From: CAVTPD01 sp963736575
GTDB taxonomy: Bacteria > Bacteroidota > Bacteroidia > Cytophagales > JAAEPT01
Assembly (NCBI GenBank): GCA_963736575.1
Contig: CAVTPD010000002.1
Coordinates: 124,001 to 188,000, forward strand
Length of the DNA stretch: 64,000 nucleotides
Direction: 5' to 3'
The position numbers and the translations under genes are program-made. This document shows positions 37,088-45,485 of the stretch, piece by piece. Position 1 is the first letter of the stretch, and each line of letters starts with the position of its first letter. Under the pieces are notes generated by a model that was given only the letters and a program-made list of their open reading frames with translations, did no database searches and was not told where the DNA came from.

Positions 37088-38550
37088 TAACCTCTAAAAT
37101 TGAAATACAAAACATTCTACCAGATACAAACTTTACTTGTTTTGTAATCCCTTCTCTATTTTCTAAAGATGAATGTGAGCAGTTTTTAAATGCCGATATT
37201 AAAAGCTCATTTCAAAAAGCCATTTCAAATTACCCGACCTATTACAGAAACAATGACAGATTTGTAATGGACAATGATGATTTAGCTAATCAACTTTTTG
37301 AAAAAGTAAAACCTTACCTGCCTGAGAAAATAGAAATAAACTCAGCCATTCTTGCCGAAAATGGAGTTTGGCATTTGAAAGAACTGAATAGCAGACTGAG
37401 ATTTTGTAAGTATTCCGCTAACCAATATTTCCACAGACATCTTGATGGAATTCACTATCGCAACGACACAACCCAATCAAAGTTGACGTTTATGATTTAT
37501 CTGAATAGTGCAACAGAATTCAAAGGTGGACGAACATTATTTTTCAGAACAAAAGAAACCAGCGAAATTTGGGCTTCGTATATTCCTAAACAGGGCGATC
37601 TAATAGTTTTTGACCATAATGTTTGGCACGAAGGAGAAATTTTAACGCAAGGCGAAAAATTTGTATTAAGAAGTGATATTCTGTATTCAAGAATGGAAAC
37701 AGCAATAATTAATCAGCCTTTTACTGGACATTTAGGCTATATCTGGTCATTACTCAAAATTGACGACAATACAATTCTAAGTGGTGGCAGAGACAAAGAA
37801 ATAAAGGCTTGGACAATTGCAGGAAAACAAAAACAATCCCTGAAAGGACATCAAAATTCGATTTTGTGCATCGAGAAAATAAGTGACGATATTTTTATTT
37901 CAGGCTCAAGAGACCAACAAATAATCGTTTGGAAAGACTACAAAGTTTTAAATAAAATAAAAATTCATTCTGCAATCGTACTTTCACTTTGCCATTTGGA
38001 CGACAACACTTTTGCTTCAAGTAGCGGTGACAACACCATCAAAGTTTCTAATCTTGACGGAACTGTATTAAGAACTTTTAAAGAGCATACAAACTGGGTT
38101 TGGCAAGTCATTAAACTTGACGACAATATTATTGCTTCAAGCTCAGAAGACGGTTGTATAAAAATATGGAATTGCGAACTTGAAAAATCAATTAATACAT
38201 TTTACGCAAACGCCCCAATTATCAGCCTTGCATTTAATAAGCAAACAAAACAACTAATCAGCGGAAATTTGAATGGAGAAATATCTATCTACACTTTGAC
38301 AGACGATTATGAGCAACAAGAAATTAAAACATTCAAGGCACATATTGGTATTATTAGAACGATTAAATTCATAGACAACATACACATTGTAACAGGCGGA
38401 GAGGATAACAAAGTTAAAATTTGGGATTTTGATGGAAAACTGAAATCAGAATTTGAACATCAAAACTTTGTACAATCTATTGACTTTATAGATAATAACA
38501 CCATCATAACTGCCTCTTATGACGGAACTATAAAAACTTGGAAAGTATAA
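37084..38550 (+). CDS. 2OG-Fe(II) dioxygenase fused to a WD40 beta-propeller
   Basis: Protein of 488 residues. Residues about 15-205 form a prolyl-4-hydroxylase-type 2-oxoglutarate/Fe(II) dioxygenase: iron ligands H119-x-D121 in YFHRHLDG and H182 in WHEGE, with R196 (FVLRSD) placed to bind 2-oxoglutarate. Residues about 213-488 hold about seven WD40 repeats (FTGHLGYIWSLLKIDDNTILSGGRDKEIKAW and similar), enough for one propeller. The propeller presumably recognises a protein partner that the oxygenase modifies. The TTG start overlaps the HD gene's stop (TTGA). It belongs to the cassette between sites A and B. The fusion is unfamiliar to me. Confidence 0.82.
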   Translation: MITSKIEIQNILPDTNFTCFVIPSLFSKDECEQFLNADIKSSFQKAISNYPTYYRNNDRFVMDNDDLANQLFEKVKPYLPEKIEINSAILAENGVWHLKELNSRLRFCKYSANQYFHRHLDGIHYRNDTTQSKLTFMIYLNSATEFKGGRTLFFRTKETSEIWASYIPKQGDLIVFDHNVWHEGEILTQGEKFVLRSDILYSRMETAIINQPFTGHLGYIWSLLKIDDNTILSGGRDKEIKAWTIAGKQKQSLKGHQNSILCIEKISDDIFISGSRDQQIIVWKDYKVLNKIKIHSAIVLSLCHLDDNTFASSSGDNTIKVSNLDGTVLRTFKEHTNWVWQVIKLDDNIIASSSEDGCIKIWNCELEKSINTFYANAPIISLAFNKQTKQLISGNLNGEISIYTLTDDYEQQEIKTFKAHIGIIRTIKFIDNIHIVTGGEDNKVKIWDFDGKLKSEFEHQNFVQSIDFIDNNTIITASYDGTIKTWKV

Positions 38551-38556
38551 AAAACA

Positions 38557-38750
38557 GCTAACAATCTGTATATTTCATGGCTGGTTAGTGGTTTTCGAGT
38601 CTTTGATTCTTCGTGGAAATCCCGTCAATCTGCAAGATTGACTAGCTTCGGAGGACAAATTTAGCAAGTCAATCTTGCAGATTGACTCGGTGGTAAACCG
38701 AAAGTTCACTACCTTTAATTCAGCCACGAAAACATACAGTAAACGTTAGC
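38557..38750 (+). repeat. attC-like palindromic site B
   Basis: The left arm starts GCTAACAATCTGTATATTTC then ATGGCTG (38557-38586). The right arm holds CAGCCACGAAAACATACAGT and ends AACGTTAGC (38721-38750). The two are complementary over about 35 bases with bulges. The interior carries two 19-bp near-palindromes, GTCAATCTGCAAGATTGAC (38624-38642) and its complement (38668-38686), then GGTAAACCGA. The same interior pattern recurs at 43932-44012. Confidence 0.7.
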
Positions 38751-38819
38751 GGTCAGGCTAAAACGACACACCACCAAGACAAGTTAATAGGCAAAGACAA
38801 TCTTAAAAGAGAGAATAAT

Positions 38820-41800
38820 ATGAAGTTAAAAATTTTTTACTCTTGGCAGACAACAACCAGCACTAAATACAATAAGAATTTCATTTTATCTTGTATTGAA
38901 AAAGCAGTTAAGAAGGTTAAACAAAAGCCAGAATTAAAAGACGTAGAAATATTGATTCTTGAAGGCGTAACGGGTGAACCCGGTTCACCTCAAGTTGCTT
39001 CTAAAATTGCAGACGAAAGAATCCCAACTTGTGACATTTTTATTTCTGACCTTTCGGTAGTCAATCACATTAGTAATTTTCAAAAAATCGTTCAAAGACT
39101 TGTCGGTATCAAATTCAAACCATTTCAAAACAACAATGTAATCTACGAACACGGTGTTGCTTATAATGCCATTGGGCTTGAAAAAATGATTGGCGTTTTA
39201 AATATAGCATATGGTTCGCCAAATGAGAATCCCGACAACATTCCATTTGATTTAAAACACATTAGATTTCCAATCGGATATAAATACTCTGAAAAAACAA
39301 ACAATAAAGAAGATGTTCAAAAGAAGTTCGTTGACGACTTGGCTTCTGCAATTAAAGACACAGCAATATCAGCTTTACAAAATCAAAAAAATAAATTCCA
39401 CCCATTACAAGTTTGGAGTGATTGGGAAAAAAGTATTTTGACGCCACAGCAATTTATTCCAAACGATAAAACGAAAGAAATAACGAAATCAGTTCTTGAC
39501 GGTTTGAACAATCTTAGTCAGACAATAAGAATTTTAGGTTTGTCGGGTTTGGGTAAAACGAGAATTTTGTTAGAAATATTCAGACCTAACAATACTGATG
39601 AAAAATCAATTTTACTTTCAAGTCGTGTGCTTTACATAAACTGCAACTTGTATCCAAACGCAGAATATCAAACTATTGTTTCCAAAGCCATTGCAGAGCA
39701 AACTGACCCAATCATAATTTTAGACAACTGTCCAATATCCGTTCACAGACAATTACTTCAACTTACAAAGCGAGTAGGAAATAAAGCATCTTTAATCTCA
39801 CTTGATTCTAATCCAGAAGAAATTGAGAACGATAGAGTAAATGATGTAAATTATATCATAATAAAAAGAGAAGAACTTTCAACAGTTGTTGACGAGTTGC
39901 TATCAAGTAGATTCAACAACTTAGACGAAGAAAGCAAGAAAAAAATAAAAGACTTTTCACAAGGGATTCCTTTAATGGCGGTTTTGCTTGGTGAAAGTGT
40001 AAACAATGGAGAAGAATTCATTGGCAAGTTAGACGACAAAGAATTATTGGACAAACTTCTTGGAACAAAAGGTAAAGAAGAAAAACATAGAACTATTTTA
40101 AAGTCATGTTCAATCTTCAACTATTTTGGTTTTTATGATGAGTTAGCGACACAAACTGAATTTATTGCAAAAAGCACAAACATCACAAGTCTAAACGGAG
40201 ATGATAATGTAAAAGTTAATGATTTCAACGAAACGTGTAACCATTATTTGAAAAGAGAAATCTTTGAAAAAAAAGGACGATATATTGGAATGCGACCTTT
40301 CCCATTAGCTATGTCGTTAGCTCAAGAATGGTTAGACCCCTTAACGCCCCAAAGACTTATTGCTGTAATCAATGAAATTGCAGGCTTGCAAGAACCTGAT
40401 AGAACAAGTTTGTCCAAATCGTTTGCAGAACAAATGAAATATCTTGGATACAACGTCAAAGCTGTTCAAATCGTTGAAAGAATTATTGGACCTAACAGCC
40501 CTTTTGATAATGCGGAAGTTTTAAATACAGAGTTGGGTTCACGCCTCTTCCGCTCTTTTGTAGAAGTGAACCCCATTGCTGTTTCTCAAAATTTTAAACG
40601 TCAATTTTTTAATAAATCCACAGAGGAATTATTGAAAATAGAAGCAGGACGAAGAAACATAGTTTGGACTTTGGAAAAGTTGTGTTTTGATAAAAGAACA
40701 TTTTCAGATAGTGCAAAAGTTTTTTTACAATTCGCAATAGCAGAAAATGAAACTTGGTCAAATAATGCGACAGGGCAATTTTTGCATTTATTCAATATAC
40801 ATCTTTCAGGAACAGAAGCCAATTTAGCTGAACGTTGGGAAATAATTGAATGGGCGTTGAATAAAGGGGATAAACCACACTATGAATTTGCAATTCAAGC
40901 TATGAAAAGAGGCTTGAATTTTGGCCATTTTAGTAGAATGGGAGGTGCAGAACAACAAGGTAGCAGAAGATTAATTGACAATAATCCCACTTGGAATGAA
41001 GTAGAAGAATATTGGAGGAATATTCTCAATAAACTTCTTGAAATCATTAAATCAAAAAATGAATATTCTGATTTAGCGAGTGAAGCTATTGCAAACAGCA
41101 TAAGAACAATGTTTCATACAAGAATGGGAGAATTGATATTACCATTTTTGAAAGAAATTTCAGAATTGAAAAACAAGGATTGGGACGAAGGTTTAAAAGG
41201 ATTGAAGTTTGCAAGAAAATATGAAAAGCATTCTATTCCTGAAAAGCAACTTGAAGAAATAAATAGTTTAGTTGAGTTGCTTACCAAGACAGATTTTTCA
41301 ACCAAGTATTTGACATTATCTAGTTCTTATCATTTGGACAATGACGAAAAATATTCAAGTGAAAAAGTAATTGAAGCAATCATAAATTTGGCTGACGAAT
41401 TTATTACAAACGATATTTCGTGGGAAGAAACATTTCCTTCGTTTTTTAAAAATCAACAAGTTTTTTCCTACCACTTTGGCAAACGTTTATCTGAATTATT
41501 AAAAGATGATAAAACTAAAATCATTCGTTTTATAAATTACTCTTTAGAAGTTATTTCACAGATACCACAACAAGAAAGAAATTTCACAGTTCTTGGTGGT
41601 TTTATTGCAAATTCAAATGAAGATATTAAGAAAGAGTTTTATTCAAGACTGTTTCACTCTTCTGAATTTAGTAGTCAATTATTTTACTTCCTATCCATCG
41701 ATAAATCGGGCAAAGAATACTTTGATTTATTATTTCTGTTAATTGACAACAAGGTTTATGATGTAAGTAGTTTTTATGCTTTTACACACAGCAATGCTTT

Positions 41801-42665
41801 AACACAATTAAGTTTTGAAGAATTAAATGCTTTCAGTGAAAAACTATTCGCATACGGTGAAGATGGCTATGCAGTTGTTTTTGATTTGTTTTCTGACCTT
41901 AGTTATGGTGACGAAGCAAAGAAAAAATTACTTACACCAATCTGCAAAAAGTGCATTTTAAAATTAGGGTTTAACCGAAAATTTAAACGACAATTAGATG
42001 ACTATAAATGGACAGAAGCCATTTCATTTATAATATCTGACGAAAAAGAAGTTAATTTTGCTGAATTTATAAATAAGTCAGTAATAGATTCTATTACTTG
42101 GGAAAACTCATATCATCTTGACCATTACATTCAACGCGTGTATGAAATTTTATTGAAAGTGCATTTCAGTTCTATTTGGAAAGATTTATCGGACGCATTG
42201 CTTTCAACCGAAGAACACTACATTAAATTTTATGGTCTGAAACATATTTTAGGCTCTCATATTGGTGGTGTTGGTAGAAGTGTTGGTGTGTTGTTTGACG
42301 GAGATATTGATTCTATTTTTAGTTGGTGTGCAGACAATAAACCACTTGCCCCTACGAGACTTGCTGAATTAACACCAATATTTGACAACAACAATTCAGA
42401 CTATGCTAAATGGCATCCAGTAACTCTTAGGCTTATAGACGAATATGGCGACATAAAAGAAGTTCGTGACCATTTGAGTTCTAATATGGGAACATATTCT
42501 TGGACAGGTTCGGTTGTGCCTTTTCTTGAATCTAAAAAGGAATTGTTTAAGCAATTAACTAATCACAAGACGGAAAGTGTAAGAGAATGGGCAACTTCAT
42601 ACATTGGCTATCTTGACAAGGACATTGAAGCAGAAAAAAATAGAGACGCAGAACATTTCATTTAA
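38820..42665 (+). CDS. TIR-like/STAND-type NTPase, candidate antiphage protein
   Basis: Cytosolic protein of 1281 residues. The N-terminal about 180 residues (KIFYSWQTTTSTKYNKNFIL; CDIFISDLSVV; NNNVIYEHGVAYNAIGLEKMIGVLN) resemble TIR-like NAD-cleaving effector domains; the glutamate in IYEHG sits where such domains carry their active-site residue. A P-loop NTPase follows (Walker A GLSGLGKT near 240, Walker B IIILDNC near 300, about 220-430). The remaining 850 residues are helical repeats with no clear family, suited to sensing a ligand. Effector-NTPase-sensor is the plan of antiviral STAND (Avs) proteins. Function is inferred from architecture and from its place between palindromic sites B and 42721. 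Confidence 0.75.
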   Translation: MKLKIFYSWQTTTSTKYNKNFILSCIEKAVKKVKQKPELKDVEILILEGVTGEPGSPQVASKIADERIPTCDIFISDLSVVNHISNFQKIVQRLVGIKFKPFQNNNVIYEHGVAYNAIGLEKMIGVLNIAYGSPNENPDNIPFDLKHIRFPIGYKYSEKTNNKEDVQKKFVDDLASAIKDTAISALQNQKNKFHPLQVWSDWEKSILTPQQFIPNDKTKEITKSVLDGLNNLSQTIRILGLSGLGKTRILLEIFRPNNTDEKSILLSSRVLYINCNLYPNAEYQTIVSKAIAEQTDPIIILDNCPISVHRQLLQLTKRVGNKASLISLDSNPEEIENDRVNDVNYIIIKREELSTVVDELLSSRFNNLDEESKKKIKDFSQGIPLMAVLLGESVNNGEEFIGKLDDKELLDKLLGTKGKEEKHRTILKSCSIFNYFGFYDELATQTEFIAKSTNITSLNGDDNVKVNDFNETCNHYLKREIFEKKGRYIGMRPFPLAMSLAQEWLDPLTPQRLIAVINEIAGLQEPDRTSLSKSFAEQMKYLGYNVKAVQIVERIIGPNSPFDNAEVLNTELGSRLFRSFVEVNPIAVSQNFKRQFFNKSTEELLKIEAGRRNIVWTLEKLCFDKRTFSDSAKVFLQFAIAENETWSNNATGQFLHLFNIHLSGTEANLAERWEIIEWALNKGDKPHYEFAIQAMKRGLNFGHFSRMGGAEQQGSRRLIDNNPTWNEVEEYWRNILNKLLEIIKSKNEYSDLASEAIANSIRTMFHTRMGELILPFLKEISELKNKDWDEGLKGLKFARKYEKHSIPEKQLEEINSLVELLTKTDFSTKYLTLSSSYHLDNDEKYSSEKVIEAIINLADEFITNDISWEETFPSFFKNQQVFSYHFGKRLSELLKDDKTKIIRFINYSLEVISQIPQQERNFTVLGGFIANSNEDIKKEFYSRLFHSSEFSSQLFYFLSIDKSGKEYFDLLFLLIDNKVYDVSSFYAFTHSNALTQLSFEELNAFSEKLFAYGEDGYAVVFDLFSDLSYGDEAKKKLLTPICKKCILKLGFNRKFKRQLDDYKWTEAISFIISDEKEVNFAEFINKSVIDSITWENSYHLDHYIQRVYEILLKVHFSSIWKDLSDALLSTEEHYIKFYGLKHILGSHIGGVGRSVGVLFDGDIDSIFSWCADNKPLAPTRLAELTPIFDNNNSDYAKWHPVTLRLIDEYGDIKEVRDHLSSNMGTYSWTGSVVPFLESKKELFKQLTNHKTESVREWATSYIGYLDKDIEAEKNRDAEHFI

Positions 42666-42720
42666 AAAAAAGGTATTGACAAAAATGGAAACAATACGAC
42701 AGAAAGAAAAAGCCCGAACC

Positions 42721-42850
42721 GCTAACACGCAATATACGTAAGCCGGGGAATGTGGGTAAATTAAACTTTTGTACATTTAATAAAAATTGTAACGGTTTGA
42801 TAAGTTGGAGCTTCGAAATCCCGGCCTCCGCATATTGCCATCCGTTAGGC
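42721..42850 (+). repeat. attC-like palindromic site D
   Basis: The left arm runs GCTAACACGCAATATACG then TAAGCCGGGG (42721-42748). The right arm runs CCCGGCCTCCGCATATTGCC and ends CCGTTAGGC (42820-42850). They are complementary over about 28 bases. The site is about 130 bp, the most compact of the set, and lies between the STAND-type gene and the Fic gene. Confidence 0.7.
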
Positions 42851-42892
42851 CAAATTAGCATAAATAAATAGCGAATATATTTCTTGAAACAC

Positions 42893-42921
42893 TATCTTTG
42901 ATACTATCAAATGATAGTATC
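42893..42921 (+). promoter_or_regulatory. Fic gene promoter with perfect palindromic operator
   Basis: TATCTTTG (42893-42900) matches the TAnnTTTG -7 element. A perfect palindrome follows directly at 42900-42921: GATACTATCA, two bases, then its exact complement. It ends one base before the Fic ATG and covers the predicted transcription start and ribosome-binding region. A protein bound there would shut off both. The Fic protein's own C-terminal winged helix is the natural candidate. Confidence 0.7.
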
Positions 42922-43878
42922 ATGAATCCTCCTTACGACATTACTCCAACAATTTTAAAGCTGATAACACAAGTTTCTGAAAAGCTTGGAGAGGTCAACG
43001 CTAACTTTTTAGATAAACCATCACCTCAGTTAAGAAAACAGAACAAAATTAAAACAATTCATTCTTCTCTGAGTATTGAAGGGAATACATTAACAGAGGA
43101 GCAAATAACAGCTTTATTGGAAGATAAGAGGGTTATTGGACCAAAGAAAGATATTGAAGAAGTCATCAACGCCATCTCCATTTATGAACAACTTGATTCT
43201 TTTGACCCTTACTCGGTTAAGTCATTTTTATCCGCTCATAATGGATTAATGAAAGGCTTGGTTAAAGATGCTGGTCAGTTTAGAACTCAAGGTGTTGGAA
43301 TCGTCAAAGGAGATAAAGTTCAACATTTAGCTCCTCCTTATTCAAATGTTCCAGGTTTAATAAATGACTTATTTGAATATTTAAAGAATCCAGATGAACT
43401 GTGTCTAATCAAAAGTTGCGTATTCCATTACGAAATGGAGTTTATTCACCCCTTTTTAGACGGAAATGGTAGAATGGGAAGGTTATGGCAAACATTAATT
43501 TTAAAAGACGAATATCCTGTATTTGAATTTTTACCCTTTGAAACCTTGATAAGCCAAACTCAGGATGAATATTACAAAGCGTTATCTCTGAGTGACAAGA
43601 CTGGAAAGTCAACGGTTTTTATAGAATATATGTTAGGTGTAATCAATAAATCTCTAAACGACATGCTTTCCTTTAACAATCGAAGATTGACTGATGTTGA
43701 ACGATTAGATTATTTTATAGCTCAAGGAAAACAACAATTTAGCAGAAAAGACTATATGGATGTATTCAAAGATATTTCATCGGCGACAGCAAGTAGAGAC
43801 CTAAAGAAAGGGATTGAACTTAGTCTACTTGAAAAACACGGAGAGAAGAACAAAACGATATATCTTGTCAAAAAATAA
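42922..43878 (+). CDS. Fic family AMP-transferase with inhibitory helix and winged HTH
   Basis: Protein of 318 residues. The N-terminal inhibitory motif is S49-LSI-E53-G54 (SSLSIEGN), marking a class II, self-inhibited Fic. The catalytic motif HPFLDGNGRMGR spans 176-187 with H176. The C-terminal about 70 residues (KQQFSRKDYMDVFKDISSATASRDLKKGIE) look like a winged helix. Fic enzymes transfer AMP from ATP to target proteins. The ATG at 42922 follows the operator; a TTG at 42898 is in frame but lies inside the promoter. It is the last gene of the cassette-like array. Confidence 0.92.
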   Translation: MNPPYDITPTILKLITQVSEKLGEVNANFLDKPSPQLRKQNKIKTIHSSLSIEGNTLTEEQITALLEDKRVIGPKKDIEEVINAISIYEQLDSFDPYSVKSFLSAHNGLMKGLVKDAGQFRTQGVGIVKGDKVQHLAPPYSNVPGLINDLFEYLKNPDELCLIKSCVFHYEMEFIHPFLDGNGRMGRLWQTLILKDEYPVFEFLPFETLISQTQDEYYKALSLSDKTGKSTVFIEYMLGVINKSLNDMLSFNNRRLTDVERLDYFIAQGKQQFSRKDYMDVFKDISSATASRDLKKGIELSLLEKHGEKNKTIYLVKK

Positions 43879-43893
43879 AACTTACCAAACAAG

Positions 43894-44030
43894 TAGCATG
43901 TTTCGTAGCGATTGTATTTCTTGGACGCCCCGTCAAATCTGCAATTTGACGTATTTTTCGGGGAATAAGGTAATACATCAAATCACAGATTTGACTCCTT
44001 AGTAAACCGATACTATCTTACAATAGATTT
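43894..44030 (+). repeat. Decayed attC-like site C after the Fic gene
   Basis: GTCAAATCTGCAATTTGAC (43932-43950) and a near-complement (about 43980-43995) are spaced as in site B and followed by AGTAAACCGATAC, matching GGTAAACCGA of site B. The outer arms (around GTAGCGATTG and CGATACTATC) pair only partly, and the GCTAAC/GTTAGC ends are missing. Confidence 0.5.
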
Positions 44031-44313
44031 ACGCAACTCCACATACTGGAATCGTTATGGTTTATTGAATTATCAAACATCCCATCGCAATTATTTTTTG
44101 TATAATATTCTCGAGTTAATTCGGACAAGTCTTTAATGTTATCAAAAAACTGAAACATTAAAAATACGATCAGTTAATTAGGTTAAATAGTATTTGAATA
44201 CATCGAATTTCAACTCACCTCTAAACTTCTCAAAGATCCGTTAAAACCCAGGTCACATACCCTATGATAGAGCTTCTAAATTACAAATTCAGAAGAGCGG
44301 AGAAAGCACTAAG
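44031..44313. other. Non-coding stretch at the right edge of the array
   Basis: No gene or clear signal is seen between the last repeat and the AraC gene. The base composition is ordinary for intergenic DNA here. Confidence 0.4.
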
Positions 44314-45297
44314 CTACTTACTCAACTCCTTCGGTAAATAACCAAAGTATTTTTTAAAAGCCACAGTGAAATGCTGTGGGTTTTTATAACCTATTTCATA
44401 CGCGGTTTGGGTTACATTCATCCCTTCTTTAAGAAGTTCAGCTGCCTTTTTCATCCTTTGTTCCGTTATAAACTGAAAAATAGATTTAGAATACACTTCT
44501 TTAAAGTCCTTTTTTAGTTTGGTGGCGTTTACCCCTACCAACAATGCTAAATCGGGAATAGTGGGCGGATTTGATAAACGAGCGTTAATGATTTTTTCTG
44601 CTTTTTTGGCAACCACAAAATCTTTTACGGCTAACAATTTACCCAAACAATTTTCGGTAAGTAAAGATTTATTATACTCTGCCAAAACCATCATTAAAAG
44701 TTCGGTTATTTTGGCTTCTAAATACGCTTTTTTAATGGCTGGGGGATATTCACAAGTCATGATTTTCTGTATAAAATCACGTAATTCTGGCGTAATCCGT
44801 TTTTCATTTTCCCATAAAATATAGGCAGATTTTTCTTCTACGGCTTTATTAAGTTCTTTCCATACCAAGCTAAAATTAACCCCTAAAAGATTTCTCAAAT
44901 AAACCTCTGTAAATCGGATTTCAAGGGTTTTTCTAGATTCTTTCTTGTTGTACAACACCGCTCTTTCTATGGGTAAGTAATAAAAATTATAACAACCGTC
45001 TTCAATAGTAATTTCGGGGTGTGCTTCGGGAGAATAAGAAAACAAACCTTCTAATTCAAAATGAAGCTTAAACAATGGGATATCACTTTTAATTTCAAGC
45101 GCTACTTCATTCTTACAGAAAACCTCAAAATATTCTACTACCACCCCATTTAATAAAATCTGTTGATTCTTATACATAAAATCAATTAGATTTTCCTCTG
45201 TATGGTTTTCTTCAAAATCTTTGTATAGAAAGTCCTTGGCATAGTTTTTTTCGAAAACCCTGGTTTCTTTTCCTATGCTTTTTACGATCAATTTCAT
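44314..45297 (-). CDS. AraC family regulator of the siderophore locus
   Basis: Regulator of 327 residues. The C-terminal about 100 residues are an AraC double helix-turn-helix (IPDLALLVGVNATKLKKDFKEVY; VTQTAYEIGYKNPQHFTVAFKKYFGYLPKEL). The N-terminal part is a PchR-like effector domain (HFELEGLFSY, a segment also seen in iron-siderophore regulators). It is transcribed away from a TonB-dependent receptor, and the arrangement resembles PchR/FptA: the regulator probably responds to the imported ferri-siderophore. Confidence 0.9.
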   Translation of the reverse strand: MKLIVKSIGKETRVFEKNYAKDFLYKDFEENHTEENLIDFMYKNQQILLNGVVVEYFEVFCKNEVALEIKSDIPLFKLHFELEGLFSYSPEAHPEITIEDGCYNFYYLPIERAVLYNKKESRKTLEIRFTEVYLRNLLGVNFSLVWKELNKAVEEKSAYILWENEKRITPELRDFIQKIMTCEYPPAIKKAYLEAKITELLMMVLAEYNKSLLTENCLGKLLAVKDFVVAKKAEKIINARLSNPPTIPDLALLVGVNATKLKKDFKEVYSKSIFQFITEQRMKKAAELLKEGMNVTQTAYEIGYKNPQHFTVAFKKYFGYLPKELSK

Positions 45298-45357
45298 TAA
45301 AACCCGATTGCGTTATTTTTAAATCCTTATGCGTCTTTTTTAGATTTCCCGCTAGAA

Positions 45358-45374
45358 TACCTTTGTCAAAAGTA
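45358..45374. promoter_or_regulatory. Face-to-face -7 elements between araC and the TonB receptor
   Basis: TACCTTTG on the plus strand (45358-45365) and TACTTTTG on the minus strand (45374-45367) are both exact TAnnTTTG matches, separated by one base, forming a near-palindrome. No TTG is evident for either. A second inverted repeat, AACATCGAT with its near-complement (45437-45462), lies closer to the receptor and may be an operator. Confidence 0.4.
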
Positions 45375-45485
45375 ATCTATTTATAATTGATCTTAATAAA
45401 CTTAAGTGGTTTTTATCAAAAATAAATACATACAAGAACATCGATTTAAAATAATTGATGTTATAAAAAACATTAAAAAAGAGGT

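Noticed and set aside
38624..38686. CRISPR-like repeats in the site B interior
   Set aside because: Only two copies in opposite orientation, no spacers of regular size and no cas genes.
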